NCBI GenBank assembly: GCA_018001935.1
Contig: JAGNHB010000009.1
Coordinates: 62,001 to 126,000 of the forward strand
Reading direction: 5' to 3'
From: Acidobacteriota bacterium
GTDB taxonomy: Bacteria; Acidobacteriota; JAAYUB01
Length of the DNA stretch: 64,000 bases
Notes under the pieces: model-generated
The model's database searches: none
Told to the model about the DNA's origin: nothing
Seen by the model: the letters and a program-made list of their open reading frames with translations, nothing else
Translations under genes and position numbers: made by a program
In this document: positions 1 through 8,037 of the stretch, in pieces
Numbering within the stretch: the stretch's first letter is position 1
Layout: the number at the start of each line of letters is the position of its first letter

Positions 1-1056
1 GCCTGGCTCGTGGGGCTGACCCCCGGCGACCTCCGGTTCTGGGAGGTGGAGCTTCCCGTTGAAAGCCTGAAGTCCACCCTCGAAGCGTTTCACCGCCGGC
101 TCCAGTCTCCGGGCTCGGACCCCCGCCCCACCGGGAAGAAACTCTACGACGCCCTGGTGGCGCCCCTGAAAAGCTGGCGGCAGGAGAAAAAGGTTCACCG
201 GATTCTCTGGTCACTGGACGGGGTCCTCCGCTACGTTCCCCCCGGCGCGCTCTGGAGCGGGACGCACTACCTGGTGGAGGAGTTGCCTGTCTCCGTCTTC
301 ACGCCCGCCGCCCGGCTCCGTGCGAACCCTTCCCACGGGCCCCGGCAGGCCCTGGCGGCGGGGGTCTCGAAGGCGATCGGGGATTTCCCGGCCCTGGAAG
401 GGGTACCGGCCGAGTTGCGTTGCGTGGTCCGGCAGGAGAACGGCCCGGACGGCGCCCTCCCCGGCCGGGTACTCCTGGACGGCGACTTCACCGAGGCGAG
501 GCTTCGGGAGGGCCTGGGGACCGGATGCTCCGTGCTTCACCTGGCCAGTCACTTCCAGTTCAGCCCCGAGGGCGAGCGGGAATCCTTTCTGTTGCTGGGG
601 GACGGCACCCGTCTTAGCCTGGAGGCCATGCGAGCGGGAGAGCCGCTGTTCCGGGGCCTGGACCTGCTGACGCTCTCCGCCTGCCAGACGGGCGTGGGAG
701 GAATGGGGGCCATGGGGGACGAGGTCGAGGGGTTCGGCGTCATGGCGCAGCGGCAGGGGGCCCGGTCCGTGATCGCCACGCTCTGGCCCGTGACCGACGA
801 CAGCACCCGCGCCCTGATGCAGCGTTTCTACCGGGCCTGGGCCCGGCGGGGCGCCGCCCGCTCCGACGCGCTCCGGGAAGCCCAACTGGCCCTGCTCCGG
901 GGGAAAGCCACGGTCCATCTCCCCGGGAGCGGGCGCGGGGACGCACCGGACGAGGGGAGCAAGGTCGGTTCCCGCCGCTTCGTGCCCCCGAAAAGCGCCC
1001 CCTGCGCCCACCCGTACTACTGGGCGTCCTTCATCCTGATGGGGAACTGGAAGTGA
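1..1056 (+). CDS. CHAT domain protein (caspase-like protease), 3' part
   Basis: The reading frame is open from the first base, so this is the C-terminal part of a longer protein. CHAT proteins are caspase-like cysteine proteases, usually with TPR or other repeats in front of the protease domain. The visible part has the expected dyad: His in LHLASHF (about residue 180 of the visible frame) and Cys in LSACQTG about 45 residues later, followed by the typical GFGVMAQRQGARSVIATLWPV segment and a C-terminal YYWASFILMGNW, the usual end of CHAT domains. No partner gene is visible; the N-terminal recognition region lies outside the window. The family call is firm, the biological role unknown. Confidence 0.85.
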   Translation, partial: AWLVGLTPGDLRFWEVELPVESLKSTLEAFHRRLQSPGSDPRPTGKKLYDALVAPLKSWRQEKKVHRILWSLDGVLRYVPPGALWSGTHYLVEELPVSVFTPAARLRANPSHGPRQALAAGVSKAIGDFPALEGVPAELRCVVRQENGPDGALPGRVLLDGDFTEARLREGLGTGCSVLHLASHFQFSPEGERESFLLLGDGTRLSLEAMRAGEPLFRGLDLLTLSACQTGVGGMGAMGDEVEGFGVMAQRQGARSVIATLWPVTDDSTRALMQRFYRAWARRGAARSDALREAQLALLRGKATVHLPGSGRGDAPDEGSKVGSRRFVPPKSAPCAHPYYWASFILMGNWK

Positions 1057-1063
1057 GAGGTTA

Positions 1064-1141
1064 TAGGCTGTAGGCTGTAGGCTGTAGGCTGTAGGTCCGG
1101 AGGGGTTCCCATCGGTATCGGTATCGGTATCGCAATCGCCG
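1064..1141 (+). repeat. composite repeat: TAGGCTG array plus GGTATC array
   Basis: Heptamer TAGGCTG repeated about five times, then a TCCGGAGGGG spacer, then ATCGGT hexamers running into CGCAATCGCC. The same modules occur in reverse order and orientation at 16486-16652, 21112-21345 and 2029-2137, so this is one member of a dispersed composite family. Confidence 0.8.
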
Positions 1142-1478
1142 TCGCGGGGAAACCCGTTCGTACGTGCCGTCCCGGCGCGGATCCCGCCCCGCCCGTTCGT
1201 ACGCGCCGTCCCGACGGGGATTTCCCTGCAAATGGACGCACGTCAAAACGGTTTTACGGTTATTTCGGTCCCGTCGTGCATCGGAACAATGCCGTGCCCC
1301 CGCCGCCTTCGGGGCGGGTTCGGAAAGGTTTTGGCGCACGGATCCCCGGGGCGGCGCCGCGGACGCTCGACACGTCGTCGCGCTCTGCTTGGGTTCGCCG
1401 GCGTCCGCGGCTTGCCCCGGGCTGAAACGCCTTTCCCCTGCGGGGAATAGGGGCGGGGGGGGCACAAATCAAATCAGG

Positions 1479-1586
1479 ATCGGACGTTCGAGGGCCCCGG
1501 TCGGGAGCGGACGTTCGAGCCGCCCAACCGGGATCAGACGTTCGAGAGCTTCGATCGGCATCGGACACTCGCGGAACTCAACCGGA
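1479..1586. repeat. 27-bp tandem repeat, four degenerate copies
   Basis: Four head-to-tail units of exactly 27 bases start at 1479, 1506, 1533 and 1560, sharing the core CGGACGTTCGAG and a GATCGG/AACCGG second half. Unit length is nine codons; the minus strand reads as a nine-residue periodicity (LERPLPTGA-like), but no gene with a start and ribosome site surrounds it. Confidence 0.75.
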
Positions 1587-1733
1587 AACGGCGCTTCGAG
1601 GGACCTGCCCTCCCCGAAGGGGAGGGGGCGTCCCAGCCGGGGGCAAGGCGCGGGCGCCGGCCTCGAACGTGTAGCGAGCCTCTCGTCCGGAGCGCCCGCG
1701 TCGCCGCCCCCGGAACGCGGCAGCGGAGGAAGA

Positions 1734-1771
1734 AAACGCACCCTGAAAGGGTGCGGGGAAGGCGGGTTTTC
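1734..1771 (+). repeat. hairpin dispersed repeat (GCACCC-TGAAA-GGGTGC)
   Basis: Perfect 6-bp stem 1738-1743 / 1749-1754 followed by GGGGAAGGCGGGTT. A diverged reverse-strand copy lies at 15886-15925, which shows this is a dispersed family and not a terminator of a local gene. Confidence 0.55.
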
Positions 1772-1800
1772 CGGCCAGGGCCGTCTTCTATAGCGGGCTT

Positions 1801-1861
1801 TGCGCCTGGCCAGAGCCGGTCCGAATCTTGATCTCGCCAAGGAGCAACGCTCGCAAAGAAA
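1801..1861 (+). repeat. dispersed repeat, partial copy (CTCGCCAAGG...CTCGCAAAGAAA type)
   Basis: Shares CGAATCTTGATCTCGCCAAGG and CTCGCAAAGAAAACC with fuller copies at 16070-16146, 39430-39512 and 43109-43188. The full copies are imperfect palindromes; this one has lost part of its left arm. Confidence 0.65.
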
Positions 1862-1904
1862 ACCCTTTCCGGGAAGCGCTCGGGGTTGCGATGGGCTGGT
1901 GATG

Positions 1905-1980
1905 GGGCCGCGCCGCTTCGGCGGCCTGCGCGGCGCGGTCAAAGCGGCGCTCCGGAAGCCTGCGCGCCGCACTCCCCAGG
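1905..1980 (+). repeat. GC-rich palindromic dispersed repeat, copy 1
   Basis: About 75 bases with GCGCCGC and GCGGCGC arms and the internal CGGTCAAAGCGGCGCTCCGG. Related copies are at 16330-16408, 20869-20945 (reverse), 20985-21055, 34834-34911 and 35670-35730. Confidence 0.75.
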
Positions 1981-2028
1981 ACAGGCGGAAAGTGACAGGC
2001 CGCGGGTTGCGGGTCGGAGGGGACGCCC

Positions 2029-2137
2029 ATACCGACTGCCCGCGCCGACTGCGATAACGATTCCGGAACCCTTTACGGCCCCGAGACGCTTACCGGCGCT
2101 GACCCCTCCGAACCTGCAGCCTACAGCCTACAGCCTA
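2029..2137 (-). repeat. composite TAGGCTG/hexamer repeat, reverse copy abutting a stop codon
   Basis: Reads GACTGC..CCTCCGAACC then CAGCCTA repeats; the reverse complement gives TAGGCTG units. The stop codon (TAG, 2137-2135) of the adjacent gene is the first three bases of the first TAGGCTG unit, so the repeat begins exactly at the stop. Confidence 0.7.
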
Positions 2138-3310
2138 TTCCCCGTACCCTTCCAGGATCTCCACCTGCAGGAGGACCAGGTCCAGGATGTTGATACGGCC
2201 GTCGCCGTTGAGGTCCGCGTCGGGATCGTCCGGCTCGTCCTGCCGAAGGATACGCTCGAGGAGCAGGGTGTCGGCGGCGGTCAGTTCCTCGTCCCCGTCC
2301 AGGTCGCCCCAGCGGCAGAGGGGGAAGGGGGCGCTCACGGCGGCGGGCCACCCGCTGGGGTGGCAGACCTTCAACCGGCACGCGGGGGCGAAGGCGCCCG
2401 GCACGACCCAGGGGTAGACCCCGGAATTGGCGATGTTCTCGGCCACGGCGATCCAGGTGGCGCCGTTGTCCGTGGAGTAGAAGATGGAAACCGTGCCGGA
2501 GTAGTTCGCGGTGTTCCACTGGATGTCCAGGTCGAAGTCCTCCACCGCCGGCTCGCCGGCCGCCGGCGCGGTCAGGGTGATGGTGCCGCTTCCGTGCATG
2601 GGGATCTTGGCGGCCTGCTCGGTCTCACGGCCGAAACTCTCGGCGAAGGCCACGACCTGGAGATTGGTCCGGTCCCAGGAGGGGTTGAGGGTCAGGGCTT
2701 GCTGGAGGGTGACGGACCCGCCGATGGGGATGTTGACCGTCGTCCCCAGGTTGCTCGGGAGCAGGGCGCGACAGACATGGTCCACCGTCCCCTCGCTGTA
2801 CCAGGAGAAGGGGATGGCATTCTCGACGAGGGCGAAGAAGAACACCCCCTCGAAGGCATAGTCCCCGGAGACGTTGGCGACCGTCGCCGTCACCGTGTTT
2901 TCCGCCACCCAGGACAGCCGGATGTCCACGAGGGCGGGGACGCTCTTCCGGCTGTTGAAGGCGGTCAGGTACTCGTTGTAGGCGCTGGGGCAGTTGGCGG
3001 CGCCCGTGATTTTCAGGCTGCCGTCCACGACGACCGTGGGGGTGCCGGCGACGCCGTAGGGGCCCGAACGGGCGCCGTAGGCGGAGCCGGAGAAGGGGTC
3101 GCCGGCATGGTAGGCGAGGATCGCCACGTCGGCGCCCTGGTTGGTGTTGAGGGTCCGCAGGCCGCACGCGGCCGCCGGGCAGTACGGTCAACCCACCGCC
3201 GTGGTGAACTCCTGGAACAGGACCATCCGGGTCGCCCGGGCTTCCGACGCCCACACAAAGGCCACCGCCAAAGCGGCCAGGAGGATCGCGACAATCCGTC
3301 TTGGGGTCAT
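2135..3310 (-). CDS. secreted thioredoxin-fold (Omp28-like) dockerin protein, candidate selenoprotein with in-frame TGA
   Basis: I extend this gene to the ATG at 3310, preceded by AGAAGG at good spacing. The frame encodes a signal peptide (MTPRRIVAILLAALAVAFVWASEARA), then VLFQEFTTAVG, an in-frame TGA at codon 41 (3190-3188), then PYCPAAACGL and an unbroken frame to 2135: 391 codons. VLxEEFT..xCPYCPA is the thioredoxin-like motif of Omp28-type and related proteins, so TGA falls where the first redox Cys is expected, giving UxxC. The C-terminus has two dockerin type I Ca-binding repeats (DLDGDEELTAADTLLLERIL and DLNGDGRINILDLVLLQVEI). Without readthrough the frame would start at GTG 3127 with no ribosome site and no signal peptide. 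It lies 36 bases after the M29 aminopeptidase gene. The alternative is a nonsense mutation of a Cys codon. Confidence 0.6.
3155..3178 (-). promoter_or_regulatory. candidate bacterial SECIS hairpin after the in-frame TGA
   Basis: In the mRNA, GGCCGC-GU-GCGGCC pairs perfectly (3173-3168 with 3165-3160), extended by an outer CCG/CGG after a two-base mismatch. The apex is about 21 bases 3' of the UGA. Known bacterial SECIS elements sit 16-37 bases downstream with a G at the start of the apical loop; this fits, although the region is so GC-rich that a hairpin by chance is possible. Confidence 0.4.
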
Positions 3311-3346
3311 GGCAAGCACCTTCTTGCTTTGGATAAAGGGAATGAC

Positions 3347-4324
3347 TTATTCGCCGAGCAGGAGCGCCCCGTCCCGCATGAGGGGGCGGCCGTCCACGTC
3401 CACCGACGGGTCGCGCACGATCCCGTCCAGGTGGATGGGAACGTCCACGGTCCCGCCCATGGAAACGTTGTTACCGAACGCCACGTGGATGGTCCCCATG
3501 ACCTTCTCGTCCTCCAGGATGCAGCCGATGATCCGGGCGGCGTCGTTGGTGCCGACGCCGAACTCGGCCACGGTGAAGGCGTCCGGCCCCACGGCGGTCA
3601 GCATCTCCCGGAGCCGGTCGGCGGACGGGCCGCCCGTGATTTCGACCGCGAGGCCGTCCCGGATCTTCACCCGGATCACCTCTCCCGCGGGCTGCAGGTC
3701 GCCGATGCCGGCCATGGAGCCGTCGATGACCACCACGCCGTTGGCCGTCCCCTCCAGGGGGCGGAGGTAGGCTTCGCCGGAGGGGAGGTTCCCGAAGGTC
3801 CCGGACTTGCGCACCAGGCCGGTGGACGCGTGGGCGTGGACGCCCCGGATGGAGAAGGACAGGTCGGTCCCGGTTTTCGTCGTCACCCGGACAGCCTCCC
3901 CCTTCTCCAGGATTTCCGCCACCGCCTCCGTGCGGGCGGCGATGGCGTCGTGGTCCGCCCCGAGGCAGCGGATCACGGTGTCCTCCCGGATCCCGGGCAT
4001 GGTGGCCACCCGGGCCCCGGCGGCGCAGGCGTCCCGCCGGGCGGCGGTGTGGGTCAGCGACTTTTCGGTGGGGGCCACCACCAGGGAGAAGTCCCGCATC
4101 AGGCGGGCCACGGAATCGTTGGGCTCCTGCCCGTTGCGCTGCATGACCGGGATCTCCACGTAGACGGCGTAGAGCCCGAGGCCCAGGGCGCTCTCGAAAA
4201 ACGCCCGCCCGATGGGCCGGCACACGGTGTCCGTCAGGATCAGCACGCTCTCGCACGCCTGGACCGCCAGGCAGTCGCGGAGCGCGACCGTCGCGCTCGC
4301 GATGAGGGCCTTTTCGTCAGTCAT
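3347..4324 (-). CDS. M29-type aminopeptidase (leucyl aminopeptidase/aminopeptidase T family)
   Basis: A 325-residue protein resembling the COG2309 metallo-aminopeptidase family. Visible features are the N-terminal Rossmann-like half (VLILTDTVCRPIGRAFFESA), TKTGTDLSFSIRG, LPSGEAYLRPLEGTANGVVV with the conserved Glu, AEFGVGTNDAARIIG and the C-terminal HVAFGNN..GG..DVPIHLDGI with metal-binding His and Asp. These enzymes bind two metal ions and release N-terminal residues; some homologues are ring-cleaving dioxygenases, so the substrate is not certain. I chose ATG 4324 because GGGAGGA lies nine bases upstream; an upstream ATG at 4369 lacks such a site. It sits 48 bases after the DUF444 gene on the same strand and is probably co-transcribed with it. 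Confidence 0.8.
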   Translation of the reverse strand: MTDEKALIASATVALRDCLAVQACESVLILTDTVCRPIGRAFFESALGLGLYAVYVEIPVMQRNGQEPNDSVARLMRDFSLVVAPTEKSLTHTAARRDACAAGARVATMPGIREDTVIRCLGADHDAIAARTEAVAEILEKGEAVRVTTKTGTDLSFSIRGVHAHASTGLVRKSGTFGNLPSGEAYLRPLEGTANGVVVIDGSMAGIGDLQPAGEVIRVKIRDGLAVEITGGPSADRLREMLTAVGPDAFTVAEFGVGTNDAARIIGCILEDEKVMGTIHVAFGNNVSMGGTVDVPIHLDGIVRDPSVDVDGRPLMRDGALLLGE

Positions 4325-4372
4325 CGAACACGATCCTCCCTTGGGGAAATAGGCTGTTTCCGGGGTCATCGG

Positions 4373-5734
4373 TCAGGAGATGAGCTTGCGAATCCCCTCG
4401 ATGACGCGGGGCTCGTCGGAATCCTCCGGCATGGCGTCCATCCGGAGCAGCCGGGGCTGCTCCTCGAGAAGCCTGGACCGCTTCACGTAACTTTCGAGCT
4501 CGGTGTCCTTCACCCCCCCGTGGCGGGCGACCGTGATCCCCACCCGGTTGGCGAAGCGGAGCATCTTCCGCAGCTCCGGGACGGCGAGGGCCCCGTTGCT
4601 GTCCCAGTCGTCGCCGTCGGTGCCGTGGAAGACGTAGATGTTGTTGTCGCGCTCCAGGTTCTCCTTCTCCACGATCTCGTTCACCAGGCGGTAGGCGGAA
4701 GACACCTGGGTCCCGCCGGCCACCCGGGAGTTGTAGTAGGTGTGGAAGTCGGGGACTTCCTTCGCGTCGGTGTCGTGGAGGATGAACCGGGAGACGATCT
4801 GCCGCTGGTACTGGAACAGCAGCCACGAGTAGATCAGCACGTGCTGGGTCACCACGAGTTCCGTGGGTTTCCCCGTCATGGAACCGGAGTAGTCCCGCAG
4901 GAAAAACACCACGGCCTGGGACTCGAAGTCCTTCTCCCGGGAGAGGATCCGGTAGACCTTGTCGTTGGGCGAGATCAGGAACTTCTCGGGGTCGATGGCC
5001 GCCGGGTCCGGGACGTTCCCCAGGTGGATGTTGGTCTGCAGGACCTCCTTGAGGGTGGCCTTCTTGTCGAGGAACTGGCCGAAGCCCCGGTGGCGGTCGG
5101 TGAGGTCGTAGGTGTAGCGGGTGAGCGAGCGCTTCTTCCCCTTGTCCTTGAGGTTGGGCAGCTCGAACTTCTCCGTCAGGATCTTCCCCAGGTCGTAGGC
5201 GCTGGACTCCATCTCGTGGGACTCGCCCTGCCCCTGCCCGGCGCCGCCCTGCCCCTCCTCGCCTTCCGGCCGGACCGGCTGCTCGCCGATGACCTCCCCT
5301 TCCTCCCCCTCGCCGGACCCGCCGGTCTGGCCCTCACGGGAAGCCGTGGTGAAGGAGTTGTCGTGGATCAGCTTCTCCTCCACCGTGGTGGGGACGACCA
5401 CCACCTTGTCCTTGCCGCCCCGGCCGGGCTTGATCAGACGGCCCACGCGGATCTTTCGGGGGAAACCGTCCTTCTCGCGCTGCTTGTCGCGCTCCAGGAG
5501 TTCGTCCAGGGACTGCACGCACAGGACGGGGTTTTCCGCGGGCGGGCGCAGGGCCTGGAGCACATCGAGGTCGGTGTGGGCGTAGAACGTGGGCGGAGCG
5601 GGCGGGGCGTTCTCCGGGTCGTGGCCGGGGGACTCCCGGGAGACCTCCAGCTCGGCGCGGATGCGGGCCTCCTGTTCGGCGGTCAGGCCGTCCGCCTTCA
5701 GGCGATCCAGGAGTTCCCGGGCTTTCCGGTCCAT
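4373..5734 (-). CDS. DUF444 (YeaH/UPF0229 family) protein with a VWA-type MIDAS
   Basis: A 453-residue cytoplasmic protein. The N-terminus carries IRVGRLIKPGRGGKDKVVV, a segment rich in Gly, Glu and Gln (about 130-175) follows, then the family core VFFLRDYSGSMTGKPTELV with the MIDAS DxSxS pattern, FILHDTDAKEV and SRVAGGTQVSSAYRLV. In Enterobacteria and Bacilli-type relatives this protein is encoded with the PrkA serine kinase and SpoVR, a stress and nitrogen-starvation module. Here neither prkA nor spoVR is present; the downstream gene is an aminopeptidase. Either those partners lie elsewhere or the protein acts in another setting. Function in detail is unknown for the family. Confidence 0.88.
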   Translation of the reverse strand: MDRKARELLDRLKADGLTAEQEARIRAELEVSRESPGHDPENAPPAPPTFYAHTDLDVLQALRPPAENPVLCVQSLDELLERDKQREKDGFPRKIRVGRLIKPGRGGKDKVVVVPTTVEEKLIHDNSFTTASREGQTGGSGEGEEGEVIGEQPVRPEGEEGQGGAGQGQGESHEMESSAYDLGKILTEKFELPNLKDKGKKRSLTRYTYDLTDRHRGFGQFLDKKATLKEVLQTNIHLGNVPDPAAIDPEKFLISPNDKVYRILSREKDFESQAVVFFLRDYSGSMTGKPTELVVTQHVLIYSWLLFQYQRQIVSRFILHDTDAKEVPDFHTYYNSRVAGGTQVSSAYRLVNEIVEKENLERDNNIYVFHGTDGDDWDSNGALAVPELRKMLRFANRVGITVARHGGVKDTELESYVKRSRLLEEQPRLLRMDAMPEDSDEPRVIEGIRKLIS

Positions 5735-5884
5735 GCGGGCCCCGCTGCGCTCAGTGTGCCGCCGTGGCGGCCGGTTTCAGAATATTTCAGTTTCCCCCGG
5801 TTTGCAACAGCCTTTTTCCCGCCCCGCCCGACAGACCTATCGCCGGCATTTGCATTCAATCCGCCCGCACCCCCGGGACCTCTT

Positions 5885-5932
5885 TCCGCGTATTCCGTGG
5901 TCTGTAAGACACTAAACCGCAGAATACGCAGA
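5885..5932. repeat. imperfect palindrome of the CGTATTCCGTGGT type
   Basis: CGCGTATTCCGTGGT is followed by AACCGCAGAATACGCAG, its near reverse complement. It lies in the 205-base gap just 3' of the AGCS symporter gene (minus strand) and resembles the short dispersed palindromes elsewhere in the window. Confidence 0.5.
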
Positions 5933-5939
5933 TAAGATT

Positions 5940-7412
5940 TTATTGGTCGGCGTTTTTCGTGGTCGGAAGCGGGGGCTCACCGTCCGGCGCCCAGCAGGAG
6001 GTGCGGCGGATGCCGAGGGCCCCGGGTTGGAAGCTGAGGTTCTCGCCGCGCTTCCGCTGCGCCTCGAAGTCGCGCAGCACCGCGAGCCCTGGCTTCGCCA
6101 GGAACAGGATGGCGACGATGTTGAGCCAGGCCATCAGCGCCACGCCGATGTCGCCGAAGCCCCACATGAGCTTGGCCGTCCGGACGGCGCCGAAGTAGGT
6201 CACGCCCAGCAGAACGGCGCGGACAAGGATGATTCCCGAGTGGCGGGCCCGGCCCTTGAGCAGGTAGGCGACGTTGGTCTCCGCGTAGTAGGCGTAGGCC
6301 ATGAGGGTGGTGAAGGCGAAGAAGAAGAGGGCGACGGAGACGAACTCGCCGCCGAACCCGGGGAAGAGCGTGTCCACGGCCCGCTGGGTCCAGGCCGGGC
6401 CGTGCGGCACGCCGGGGATGTTCTGCACCAGGAAACCGCCGCGGCCGTCCGCGGTGTTGAACTGGCCGGTCATGAGGATCATGAAGCCCGTGGCGGAGCA
6501 GACCAGGAGGGTGTCCACGTAAACCGAGAAGGCCTGGACGAGCCCCTGCTGCGCCGGGTGCTCCACCTCCGCCGCCGCGGCGGCCTGGGGGCCGGTCCCC
6601 TGGCCCGCCTCGTTGGAAAAGATGCCCCGCTTGACCCCCCAGGCGATGGCGGACCCGACAACCCCTCCGAAGACGGCGTGGCCGCCGAAGGCGGAGGAGA
6701 AGATCAGGCTGAGGACGGCGGGGAGCTTGCCGATGTTGACGGCCACGATGGCCAGGGACATGATGACGTAGCCGACGGCCATGAAGGGCACGGCCAGCTC
6801 GGCCACCCGCCCGATCCGTTTCACGCCGCCGAAGATGATCAGGGCGAGGAGGGCCGCGACCCCGGCGCCGGACGCCCAGGCGGGCCAGTTGAACGCGTTG
6901 GTGAAGGACTCGGCGATGGCGTTGGCCTGGATGCCGGGGAGCAGGACCCCGCAGGAGAGCACCGTCGCCACGGCGAAGATCGACCCGTACCACTTCCATC
7001 CGAGCCCTTTCTCGATGTAGTAGGACGGGCCGCCCCGGTACTCGCCCTCGATCTTCTCCTTCCAGACCTGGGCCAGGGCGGCCTCGACGAAGGCCGAGGC
7101 CGCGCCCAGGAAGGCGATGGCCCACATCCAGAAGAGCGCTCCCGGCCCCCCCATGGCGATGGCCGTGGCCACGCCCGCGATGTTCCCGACCCCCACGCGT
7201 CCCCCCAGGGCCATGGCGAATCCCTGGAACGACGAGATGCCGGCGGCGGAGGCCTTCCCGTGCCAGAGCTGGTGGACCATCTCGCCGAGGTGCCGGACCT
7301 GGAGGAAGCGCGTCCGGAAGGAGAAGTAGATGCCCGTGCCCAGGCAGAGAACGATCAGGGGGGTCCCCCACACCCATCCATTCACCGTTTCCACCAGCGA
7401 GTGCAGATCCAT
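5940..7412 (-). CDS. AGCS-family sodium:alanine/glycine symporter
   Basis: A 490-residue inner-membrane protein with about ten hydrophobic segments. The start VNGWVWGTPLIVLCLGTGIY, the segment GGRVGVGNIAGVATAI and the central GIFSNEAGQGTGPQAAAAAE are characteristic of the AlsT/DagA/GlyP family, which imports alanine or glycine with Na+. Length is normal for the family. ATG 7412 is preceded by AAAGGAG. It is transcribed alone from a TATAAT-containing region upstream. The amino acid preferred cannot be told from sequence. Confidence 0.9.
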   Translation of the reverse strand: MDLHSLVETVNGWVWGTPLIVLCLGTGIYFSFRTRFLQVRHLGEMVHQLWHGKASAAGISSFQGFAMALGGRVGVGNIAGVATAIAMGGPGALFWMWAIAFLGAASAFVEAALAQVWKEKIEGEYRGGPSYYIEKGLGWKWYGSIFAVATVLSCGVLLPGIQANAIAESFTNAFNWPAWASGAGVAALLALIIFGGVKRIGRVAELAVPFMAVGYVIMSLAIVAVNIGKLPAVLSLIFSSAFGGHAVFGGVVGSAIAWGVKRGIFSNEAGQGTGPQAAAAAEVEHPAQQGLVQAFSVYVDTLLVCSATGFMILMTGQFNTADGRGGFLVQNIPGVPHGPAWTQRAVDTLFPGFGGEFVSVALFFFAFTTLMAYAYYAETNVAYLLKGRARHSGIILVRAVLLGVTYFGAVRTAKLMWGFGDIGVALMAWLNIVAILFLAKPGLAVLRDFEAQRKRGENLSFQPGALGIRRTSCWAPDGEPPLPTTKNADQ

Positions 7413-7459
7413 CGCTTTCTCCTTTGCGGCCGTGTTCGGGTCCCTCGACGAAAAAAAGT

Positions 7460-7465
7460 ATTATA
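7460..7465 (-). promoter_or_regulatory. candidate -10 element for the AGCS symporter gene
   Basis: TATAAT on the minus strand about 50 bases before the start codon, in an otherwise GC-rich region. The -35 (TTTCCC, 17 bases upstream) is poor, so this rests on the -10 alone. Confidence 0.45.
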
Positions 7466-7565
7466 CCGGTTCCTCCCCGGCAGGGAAACGGGAAACGACC
7501 GGGCCCGGTTTTTGCTTGCGCCCGGGTGTCGGGGTGAGTAGGATGAGAACCGCTCGCAAGGGGGA

Positions 7566-7901
7566 ATGATGGACGAACGAGCTTTCTACACCGAGTCCCG
7601 GACGACGAAAACGGCCGTGCTGAACTGCCCGCACTGCCGGACGCAGGCGGATTACGGCCTCCAGTGGCTGGTGCGGCGGAAGAAGGACCGCCTGCCCCCG
7701 GGCGCCGACGAGCGCGACCGGGCCAAGTTCGGCAAGGCCCAGACCTACATGGTCCTCCTGGACGACCGGGTGATGTGCTCCAACCCCCGCTGCCGCAAGC
7801 GCTTCGAGGTCTCCGGGATCAAGACCGTCGCCATGGAGCAGCCCGACGCCCCGCCCCGCCCGGGGGCTCCGGGCGGCCGGTACGGGCCGAAAACCCGATG
7901 A
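7566..7901 (+). CDS. small protein with a split zinc-ribbon-like Cys motif
   Basis: A 111-residue protein beginning at tandem ATGs (7566, 7569) after AAGGGGG. It has two Cys pairs, CPHC at residues 21-24 and CSNPRC at about 72-77, spaced like the knuckles of a zinc ribbon, separated by a basic stretch (VRRKKDRLPPGADERDRAKF). The C-terminal 25 residues are Pro/Gly-rich and look disordered. I do not recognise the family. Its frame has the codon bias of neighbouring genes and a good ribosome site, so it is likely real. It is divergent from the symporter gene. Confidence 0.6.
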   Translation: MMDERAFYTESRTTKTAVLNCPHCRTQADYGLQWLVRRKKDRLPPGADERDRAKFGKAQTYMVLLDDRVMCSNPRCRKRFEVSGIKTVAMEQPDAPPRPGAPGGRYGPKTR

Positions 7902-8037
7902 CGGGCCGGGACGCCCGGTGGCGGGCTGCCTTCCGGTTCACGCCGGAAGACCGGGCCTGCAACCGGGCGGGGCGGATGAGCGAGGCCCCGCGGCCTTCAA
8001 TCCGGGATCAGCCGTTCGGGCGACGGGATCGCGGTGA

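Larger units (their letters stand above)
1057..2134. other. repeat-filled intergenic region
   Basis: About 1.1 kb between a CHAT gene and the end of the dockerin gene. I see no convincing gene. It holds, in order, a TAGGCTG array plus GGTATC array, a 27-bp tandem repeat, a GCACCC/GGGTGC hairpin element, a TCGCCAAGG-type dispersed repeat, a GC-rich palindromic dispersed repeat and a second TAGGCTG-type element in reverse orientation. Long open frames here on both strands have no family resemblance and translate repeats. Confidence 0.7.

Noticed and set aside
2135..3127. Dockerin gene starting at GTG 3127 as a complete gene
   Set aside because: That start has no ribosome site, removes the signal peptide and cuts into a thioredoxin-like domain; the upstream ATG at 3310 with a ribosome site explains the frame better, with the TGA read as Sec or as a mutated Cys codon.
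1886..5935. A 1349-codon plus-strand open frame
   Set aside because: It is the antisense shadow of the dockerin, aminopeptidase and DUF444 genes in high-GC DNA; it is Val/Gly/Asp-rich with no family motif. Similar long antisense frames over atp, TonB receptor, pnp and the M1-M28 gene were rejected for the same reason.
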